A stretch of DNA of 64,000 nt from Neurospora tetrasperma FGSC 2508. Lineage: Eukaryota > Ascomycota > Sordariomycetes > Sordariales > Sordariaceae. Position numbers and translations under genes: made by a program. Position 1 is the first letter of the stretch, and each line of letters starts with the position of its first letter. The stretch is taken from assembly GCF_000213175.1 (NCBI RefSeq), contig NW_009799104.1, positions 836,205-900,204 of the forward strand, written 5' to 3'. The notes beneath the pieces were generated by a model, which was given only the letters and a program-made list of their open reading frames with translations, searched no databases and was not told the origin of the DNA. Shown in pieces: positions 57,691-64,000 of this stretch.

Positions 57691-58662
57691 CTAGCGCAGC
57701 TCCACTCCAGGAGCCCCTCCGAATCCAAGACCGATACCTTCCTCCGGAACATAGAGCGTGCCTAACCGCTCATCCAGCCAACGCGCCAATTCCTCCACCT
57801 GCCTCCTCATCGCCCTGACACTCGATGCCGATGGGCCCCGGGCTGCCCCCGTGGCGCTGTTCGCTGCGTTGGTGTTGCTGCTTTGGCTGGTCGATGCAGA
57901 AGGCCCCGTGTTGGTAGATGTGCTGAGAGGCGTGTTTTCCCCGGAGAGATCCGCTTCCCTCTTTGACCTCGCCGATATCGCTGAGGATGATGTGGGTGTC
58001 CGATGTGGTCCCGCGCGCAAGGGGAGATGATGTTGGTGACCGGGGTCGAGATGTGGTGTGGGCAGCCCCTCCCCATTCGCTTCCGTCTCCCCTGGCTGTT
58101 TCCCATTGCCGTGTCCCTCTTCACCACCCATGCATATGAACAGCATGCCGCACCTCAGCCTCCTAATCACAAACACCAGCCCGTTGTCCATTTGCACCGT
58201 GACCGCCTGTCCAGGCACTGGCCGCGCTCTTAGCCCGCCTCCTCCTGCGGCGCCCCCCCTCGTAGTCCCAACCGTGCTCTGACTTGCTGTGCTCCCTGTT
58301 GGACTCCCAATCACATGGTGGTCCCCCGCCCCATGCGCGTCTCCACCACCACCATATTCAGAGCCTGATGGGTGATGGAGCCCCCAAAGCGAAGCGGCCA
58401 CGGCACATTGTCGCCTCAGTGCACTGGCACTCAGCCCGTTACTAGCATGGGCGAGCAGCTTCCCGGCGGGAGTGGTCAGCGCCGCCGTTCGGATATATGG
58501 CGAGAGGTTTGCGTGGAGGAAAGCGGTGACGCGCTTGCTGAGGAGCAGAGGCGGGGGAGGAGGCATCAAGTTGCTTATTGCCGTCGTAGTCGCCGAAGTG
58601 GAGTCTGGGGTCGAGGAGAACGGGGGTGGAGCGCCGGTGCCAGGGGCATTTGAAGGTGACAT
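57691..58662 (-). CDS. Putative Roadblock/LC7-domain protein
   Basis: A single-exon reading frame of 323 residues from the ATG at 58662; the frame is open further upstream, but without an ATG. The N-terminal part has a helix then strands resembling a Roadblock/LC7 fold: VTAFLHANLSPYIRTAALTTPAGKLLA, a helix LSASALRRQCAVAASLWG, and later VTVQMDNGLVFVIRRLRCGMLFICMGG. A long disordered insert rich in Gly, Ser, Thr, His and Asn precedes the C-terminal helix AMRRQVEELARWLDERL. Roadblock proteins act in dynein complexes or as Ragulator/EGO subunits that hold Rag GTPases at the vacuole; a LAMTOR/Ego3-like role is a guess. The fold assignment is by pattern only. If an upstream exon exists the N-terminus would change. 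Confidence 0.62.
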   Translation of the reverse strand: MSPSNAPGTGAPPPFSSTPDSTSATTTAISNLMPPPPPLLLSKRVTAFLHANLSPYIRTAALTTPAGKLLAHASNGLSASALRRQCAVAASLWGLHHPSGSEYGGGGDAHGAGDHHVIGSPTGSTASQSTVGTTRGGAAGGGGLRARPVPGQAVTVQMDNGLVFVIRRLRCGMLFICMGGEEGHGNGKQPGETEANGEGLPTPHLDPGHQHHLPLRAGPHRTPTSSSAISARSKREADLSGENTPLSTSTNTGPSASTSQSSNTNAANSATGAARGPSASSVRAMRRQVEELARWLDERLGTLYVPEEGIGLGFGGAPGVELR

Positions 58663-59592
58663 TGTCGGCGTAATTGAGAGCGTAGGATCGCGGTTGTGCC
58701 GCCGAGTATCGTTTCGTTCGTTCGTGTAGATGCGGACGACCTTTTGCCCGACAAAGGTGATGTTTGGGGACAAAGAGAAACGGCGCAGAAGAGAGAGCGT
58801 GGAGTGATGGATCGTCGGTTGAGGTACCCTTATCGCTAGGTGGGTTCGTTGTGTTGTTCAATGGAGTTGGTGTCTCGCTGTTTGCGGGTCGGGGACGAAC
58901 TGCCGTTGTTGGACCGGAGGGGGAGGGGGGGAGGATGGCCGAGGCGAGCTAGGTGCGTGAGGGTACTAGTATAGTCTAGTGTACTATGTACTAGGGCGGC
59001 AATTTCGAGCGCTTAATGAGGATTATGTATTTTTCTGTTCATCAGACTTGTGTCGTCGTCAGTGTGCCGTTTGTCCAGACAGACGGTGTAATCGTATGAT
59101 GTGTGTCGAGCAATGGTAGTGTACAAAGTCGCCTTGTTGTTCCAACCCGGTCTTCACTGTCGCAACGTTGCTGCTTTCAGTTGTGGAACTGGGAACAAGA
59201 AACCCGGAGTTGGAACCTGAACTGTCACGGTAACTTATCGATAAGATAAGAGCTTCAACTGTCCCCACAGCCTCGTTCCAGGTAGGTGTCCCTTGGTCTT
59301 CAACATGGTGCAAAAGGTGTCACGATAGACAGCTCAAATTGGAAGGTACCGGTGAAGAATCGATGCTCAAAATTATCGTGACGATCTCCTGGAGACAAAA
59401 AGAGGATCGAGATAAAGGTCATGTTGCGATACCGGAAACAAAAAGACCAGGAACTTGACGTGATAAGATCCACTTTGACTAGGGAAAAACCGGGGCCATA
59501 AACCCAGCAGCAGATCCTGGGGAAAAAAAAGTCGAACGAAAAAAAAAAAAATATGAAAATGCTAAAACCGAAGCTGGGAAAACGAAAAAGTT
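58663..59592. other. Intergenic: Roadblock-like gene 5' region and tRNA 3' flank
   Basis: No supported gene. A-rich runs near 59520-59555 lie downstream of the tRNA on its strand (as T runs). Confidence 0.55.
59586..59590 (-). terminator. RNA polymerase III T-run terminator
   Basis: Five T residues on the minus strand start three bases after the tRNA 3' end, as expected for Pol III. Confidence 0.8.
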
Positions 59593-59664
59593 TAGCTGCA
59601 ACTCGTTTCGATCGAGTGACCTCCGGGTTATGAGCCCGGCGCGCTTCCGCTGCGCCATGCAGCT
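59593..59664 (-). tRNA. Initiator tRNA-Met (CAU), intronless
   Basis: The minus strand folds as a 72-base tRNA. The acceptor stem pairs AGCTGCA with TGCAGCT and has the A1:U72 pair of eukaryotic initiators, with A as discriminator. The D arm is GCGCAGCGGAAGCGC. The anticodon stem carries three G:C pairs (GGG/CCC) around the loop CTCATAA with anticodon CAT. The T loop reads ATCGAAA, i.e. A in place of T at 54 and A at 60, which is diagnostic for initiator rather than elongator tRNA-Met. The CCA end is not encoded. It lies alone between two protein genes. Confidence 0.95.
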
Positions 59665-59807
59665 GTTTGAACTGTTTGATGAAAGTCTGTTAACCAGTTG
59701 CCCTTCTATACCCCAATCTTAAGGCTACATCTTACACCTCTTGCACCCCCTTTCCATCTTCCTATTCACACCTCTGACCTCCCGTACCTCATGCTTTTCC
59801 CAAGTAA

Positions 59808-60913
59808 CTATACATCCATAGGCTGACTAGCCTGCTGAGCTGCCAAATTCCTCTTCGCCACAATCTCATTATTCTTTCTAAACATCATATCATCCGTTGC
59901 ATCCTTGAACAGCTTTCCATCCGGCGTGGCCGTCTTCCACTCCTCGTACCCCCTCCAGCCAGCCCTATCCAGGATATCACTAGCCCTCATCTCGTCGTTT
60001 CTGTACTGCCTCAAAAGCACACCCACAAGCCCAGCTAGGCCCTTGGTGTACTTCCCGCGGGTACCGTTCTTCATGAGGTGCCCAATATCCACCTCGTGAT
60101 TCACGTCTTGGTAGTCGCAGTTCATATGGGTGCAAGCCTTTTTCTTTTCACCGGGGGCATTGGTCAAGAACTGGACGTGGTGACACTTGCAGAAAGGACA
60201 CTCCTCCGGGACGGGTGGGAGCGGACGGCCGACCATCATGTGGTAGAGGATGGTGCCGAGGGCGTAGAGGTCGTTGCCGCGGGTGTATGGACGTCTGGAC
60301 TGTTTATTTTTTTTTGTCTCGTTAGCATCACTCGTTTTCCTTCCAGGCTCAAAGAAAACAAAGAAAAAAGGAAAGTCATACCACATCAACATCATATCTT
60401 TCATCCTGCCATTCCTTCCACCGGTTCCTCAACTCCTCCTCGCCCACCACTTCCCTCTCCATCGCCACCAGCGGCACCCTCTCAAACCCCTCCTCCTCAT
60501 CCTGCGCCATCACTACCGCCGCACTAACATAACAATTCTCGAACCCGCCCAACTTCACCGCGCCATACGTCTCTATCCCCCTTGAATGCTGCATGTAGAT
60601 ATTCTCCGCCCTGACGTCTCGATGCAAAATAGGCATCCAATCCGGCTCCGTCTCAGGGGGGCCGTGAACCTTTCTCACCCTCTTGAACCCTCCAGTCACT
60701 GGATCCTTCTCGACGCTGATCACATCCCTCTTCCCTTCATGCAAGTACATCAACGCCCGCAAAACTCCCAAGCCAACATGCCAGACCAGACTCTCTGGGA
60801 GGAACGCACCGCCCGACTTGAACTGACTTGGTTTTCCTTGTACCACTATGGTCCCCAGCTCTTCCTTTCTCGGAAACCCTCCCTTCTTTTTCGTCTTCGT
60901 CTTCGACCCCTTC

Positions 60914-60951
<38 letters not shown>

Positions 60952-61629
60952 CTCATCAACCTGCCCCCAAATAATACACTCCCCCACCCCGCCTCCATAA
61001 AACTCAATCAACCCCTTCACGCTCCCCGCATCGCACCAATCCCACACCAACCACCGCTCCGTTTTGTCGACTACCTTCCTCTTCCCCATCATCATTTCCC
61101 CTTTACCACCAAAAACTCCCAACATCATCGACCCCACCCCATCCACCACCCCGCTCACCCACTCCCCATGCAAACTCACCAGATTCTCATGATTCAGAAC
61201 CCTAGCCGCCGCTTCGGGAGCTCCTATTATTCCGGTTCCTCCCCTTCTCGTTCCTGCTCCGGCTGGTGACGCCTCGAATTGGATGGCGCCCTTCATCAAC
61301 TCCCGAACTATATTCGTATCTACTGGCTGTGCAGCAGCAGGAGAAACACAAGAAGGGGGCGAGAAGGTGGAAAATTGCTTGTTGTTGTTCGCATAGGAAG
61401 GGTTGTTGAGCAAGGCAGAAGGAGAGGGAGTGCCGAGGAGGATGGCGCCGTCGGTGGAGCGGCGGATCAAAATGACCTGGCTCTGGCTTTGGCTTTGGCC
61501 ATGGCCTTGGTCCTGGCCTGGGAACGCCTTCGGGGGGGAGAGCGTTTTGTGTAGGGTGTAGAGAGGGGTGGTGGAGTTGGGAGTGGTGAGGGTGCTTGGG
61601 GGTGGAGGGGGGGTTGGGTGGGATGTCAT
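59808..61629 (-). CDS. Kinase-fold protein, probable pseudokinase, with Cys-rich insert
   Basis: Exons 61629-60382 and 60299-59808 give 579 residues, with a phase-0 intron (GTATGA/AACAG). The C-lobe of a protein kinase is clear: LVWHVGLGVLRALMYLHEGK, the catalytic loop ILHRDVRAENIYM, and DLYALGTILYHMMVGRPL. However, the catalytic lysine of HRDxKxxN is Arg, the DFG motif reads GGF (VKLGGFENCYV), and no glycine-rich loop or VAIK lysine is evident. The N-terminus is low in complexity (Pro/Gln/Ser). About 13 alanines coded by a CAG-type repeat interrupt the domain near residue 228. After the F helix there is a segment CPFCKCHHVQF and, about 14 residues on, CTHMNCDY, a possible zinc knuckle. The tail has AAQQASQPMDV. 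A divergent active kinase is the alternative. Confidence 0.82.
60914..60949. repeat. (CAG)n trinucleotide run within the kinase-like gene
   Basis: About twelve CAG/GCA triplets, read as alanine codons (GCT) on the coding minus strand. In frame and thus harmless to the frame if its length varies by whole triplets. Confidence 0.93.
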
Positions 61630-62193
61630 TTTTTGTTGGTGAGGGCGGTAGTAACAAATGAGTTTGTGTTGACAGGTGAGGGTGGTAAGAAATGATATTA
61701 GGTTAATTGGTTGATAGTTGTCGGTTTTGGTGATGGGTACCTATGTTGATGGTGGTATATCTGTCTGGCTGAGCTGAGGTAGTGTTGTCTGTTATGCCGA
61801 AGTGGAAGTTGAATGAACAGCTTCGAGGTCGTTGCAGAATTTTTGAAAGTCGAGGTTCTGTTATTGGAAACTGAAGATGGGGAAGTTTAGAAGAGGAGAA
61901 ATAAGTTTTCGTTCATTTAGTCAGTTGGTTATGGTTTCGTTCCTGATCCGGAAAAAGGGAATGTAGCTCCCTGGAATATCGGTTGCGGCAACCCCCCTTT
62001 CTTTGTTCACGACGCTGCATTGCTCAGTCCGGAGTCTTGGAGACAAAGCAGTCATTGTTCATTATCCATACTTGTAAAAGGTCACAGAGGGTTGGGAGGC
62101 TCTTTGTTTCGTCAGAGCTGGGGAAAATCTTTGCGCATTGTAAGGGTTTCCAAACTTTGGAGGGATACAGCACTTTGAGAGATGGTAAATCAA
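61630..62193. other. Intergenic: kinase-like gene promoter and AT-hook gene 3' region
   Basis: About 560 bp. No supported coding region; the frame at 61983-62294 is a chance frame. Confidence 0.6.
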
Positions 62194-64000
62194 TCATCGA
62201 CCCTGGGCCCACCGTTCGACCTTGGTCCCCCTCTCCTCCGCAATTGACCTCGCAACCGCTCTCAGCCTTTCCGCCTCATACCGAACTTCTATGATCGGCT
62301 TCCCTAAATCCTCAGCCAAGTCCTCATAGTCCATATCAGACACTCTGGGCCCAATCTTTCGTAGCTCGTCTAACAGCCACATTTTCTTTGCGTCCGACCA
62401 TATAGGATAGTTAGGCTTGGACGTCGACCTTATAGTCGAGACCCTTGGCTGACTCGACGACGTCGTTGACACGCGAGACCCGGGTTGCTGCTGGTGACTT
62501 GTGGGTACCGATCTCACTGGTGCGACTACCCCGGATGAACGTGGCATTACTATAGACCTTGTTGCCTTTTGCCGTAGTTCGTCCAAGGGTCGCGACTGTG
62601 ACCTCATGCGTTGTGTAGATAGGACGAATGCATTGTACTTGGCCGCACTTTTCGCAAGCTCAGCTTCACGGGCTGCCTGACGAGCTCTCTTGATTGCCTG
62701 GTCCCGAGCAAACTTGGCTTCAATTAATTCGTGTGACGCTTGTTGCAGTGTTTTGTCCCAGGAACCGAGGAACCTTTTGAAAAGTTGCCTGTCTTCTCTC
62801 TCCTTCTTGAGCACATGCTCGTACTCGACGTCCTCATCGTCCTCATCGTCGGCAACATCGGGTGCCAGTCGTGTCTCTAGACGCGTAATCCAATCGGTAA
62901 TACGAAGGAGATAGTCAACCGTGCTACTGGTAAACATACCAGATTGGGGAAAGCCACCCTCGTCAATGTCGTTGTGTCCTCCACCCACTTCACCAAGACA
63001 GTACGCACTCGACAACGCCAAAATCAACATGGGGATGCCGTATTCGAATAAGTCTTGCCTTAATGACTGTCGAGTGACGCTATTTGGGGCCAGATGTTGC
63101 TCACACACTGAAACAATGTCCTGAATTGCCTCTATACTCTTGCTTCTCCATTTCACTACGCCTCGTAGATACTCGTTCTGCTTTGTAATAGAGGCCGCTC
63201 GGGAAGCTCGATCAGATAGCATTGTCAGCTCATGAAGGTGTTTGCAAAGGTTCTTGATCTCCGACGTAGCCGTCGGTTTTCGAACATTGTCCCGGAAGGG
63301 TTGTACGATAGTCTTGGCCCAATCTTTGCCGAGATCTGTCCAGCCAGGGCCCATCATGATATTTCGCAACGACATAAGGCTACTGCCTCGTATTTTCACC
63401 CGGGCTGAGTTGGTGACACTTTCTGGAGTTTCGAAAAGCAGCGGATATATAGCCGGAGTAGAACGTGGCTTGGGTGGGACACGAGGGAGTCGATGGTCGG
63501 CCTCATTCTCTTTGTCTGGCTGCTCTTCATCTTCATCCACGGCCCGTACATCGTCGCCCTCCCTTTCCTCGTAGTCGTCTTCTTGGTTTGGTTCTGGCTG
63601 GGCTGAGGCGGGCAATTGATTCTTTGGTCGCTTCCAAACCTCATCTAGTGGTGGAAACTCATCATCCGAATCACTATCTGATCCTCGTATCGGCATTTGC
63701 GCTCCGATCTTGATGGCGTCTGTGTCTCTTTCCCGAGTAGGTTGTGCCTCTGCCGGACTTAATGTATCTCTGGCTAGAGCTTGTATATGGTCTAAAGCGC
63801 GTTGTGATAGATGTGTCTTGGAAGCTGGCTGATCTTGCGCCATCGCCGGCAGCGGATACTTTCTAGGTCTTCCTCTGCCGCGCTTTGCGCCATTCGTGAC
63901 AGGTTGCGGCTCGGTATGAGAAAGAGGAGGGTCGCGCGACTTTGTACCTCTGAACGAGTTGACCACCTCAAGCACCTGTGTATCGTCATCTTGGCCGGAA
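62194..64000 (-). CDS. AT-hook and Myb/SANT-like nuclear protein (5' end beyond the window)
   Basis: One open exon of about 600 codons runs to the right edge without a start, so the N-terminus is missing. Near the visible start is the AT-hook GRGRPRKYP, which binds the minor groove of AT-rich DNA. Acidic stretches follow (DSDSDDEFPPLDE and EEREGDDVRAVDEDEEQ), then a helical region around PLLFETPESVTNSARVKIRG and WAKTIVQPFRDN. A long helix-rich middle (QLFKRFLGSWDKTLQQASHEL, AKFARDQAIKRARQAAREAELAKS) precedes a basic Ser/Thr-rich linker. The C-terminal 50 residues (WSDAKKMWLLDELRKIG through VRYEAERLRAVARS) look like a Myb/SANT-like helix-turn-helix. A chromatin or DNA-binding role is likely, but the family is not one I can name. 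No intron is visible in this part. Confidence 0.82.
   Translation of the reverse strand, partial: SGQDDDTQVLEVVNSFRGTKSRDPPLSHTEPQPVTNGAKRGRGRPRKYPLPAMAQDQPASKTHLSQRALDHIQALARDTLSPAEAQPTRERDTDAIKIGAQMPIRGSDSDSDDEFPPLDEVWKRPKNQLPASAQPEPNQEDDYEEREGDDVRAVDEDEEQPDKENEADHRLPRVPPKPRSTPAIYPLLFETPESVTNSARVKIRGSSLMSLRNIMMGPGWTDLGKDWAKTIVQPFRDNVRKPTATSEIKNLCKHLHELTMLSDRASRAASITKQNEYLRGVVKWRSKSIEAIQDIVSVCEQHLAPNSVTRQSLRQDLFEYGIPMLILALSSAYCLGEVGGGHNDIDEGGFPQSGMFTSSTVDYLLRITDWITRLETRLAPDVADDEDDEDVEYEHVLKKEREDRQLFKRFLGSWDKTLQQASHELIEAKFARDQAIKRARQAAREAELAKSAAKYNAFVLSTQRMRSQSRPLDELRQKATRSIVMPRSSGVVAPVRSVPTSHQQQPGSRVSTTSSSQPRVSTIRSTSKPNYPIWSDAKKMWLLDELRKIGPRVSDMDYEDLAEDLGKPIIEVRYEAERLRAVARSIAEERGTKVERWAQGR

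Noticed and set aside
58663-58773. An upstream extension of the Roadblock-like frame beginning at TTG
   Set aside because: No ATG; the ATG at 58662 is the first in frame.
63745-63780. A stretch like the MITE arm (CCTCTGCCGG then TTAATG) inside the AT-hook gene
   Set aside because: It lies in a coding exon, matches only about ten contiguous bases and has no partner arm.

Overview
The window is filamentous-fungal nuclear DNA and almost certainly comes from Neurospora crassa or a very close relative. The protein genes carry short introns with GTNNGT donors and CTAAC-like branch points. The type III polyketide synthase has Cys, His and Asn at positions 152, 305 and 338, which are the catalytic positions I remember for N. 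crassa ORAS. The poly(A)-binding protein, once spliced, has the length and the acidic RRM4 insertion I associate with Neurospora. I could not run any search, so the species call is inference.

Layout, left to right: the 5' part of a peroxisomal 3-ketoacyl-CoA thiolase (-); fructose-1,6-bisphosphatase (-); a decayed GH125 exo-mannosidase relic (-) facing an intact GH92 alpha-mannosidase (+); poly(A)-binding protein (-); a HECT ubiquitin ligase of the Hul5/UBE3C type (+); the type III PKS (-); PEX11 (-); a nitronate monooxygenase ending in SKL (-); a gene-poor 4.8 kb stretch; a tiny double-stranded-RNA-binding protein (+); mitochondrial ribosomal protein uS7m (+); a universal-stress-protein-domain protein (+); an unrecognised 913-residue membrane protein (+); a Git1/Pho84-type MFS transporter (-); the PP2A activator PTPA/Rrd1 (-); a putative Roadblock/LC7 protein (-); an initiator tRNA-Met (-); a probable pseudokinase (-); and an AT-hook/Myb-like protein that runs off the right edge (-).

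This is mostly core-genome housekeeping content rather than an accessory island. Several genes share a peroxisomal theme: the thiolase has an N-terminal PTS2-like signal, the monooxygenase has a C-terminal PTS1, and PEX11 divides the organelle. The mannosidase pair (GH92 intact, GH125 broken) shares one divergent intergenic region, which suggests a former two-enzyme unit for trimming alpha-mannan or N-glycans.

The most novel structural signal is a pair of short, homologous, non-coding elements at 43755-43923 and 52899-53056. They have terminal inverted repeats and end in TA on both sides, and look like a MITE family. Other items worth following are the 92-residue dsRBD gene, the kinase-like protein that has lost the DFG aspartate and the catalytic lysine but gained a Cys-rich knuckle, and repeated short linear motifs in the USP-domain protein and in PTPA.
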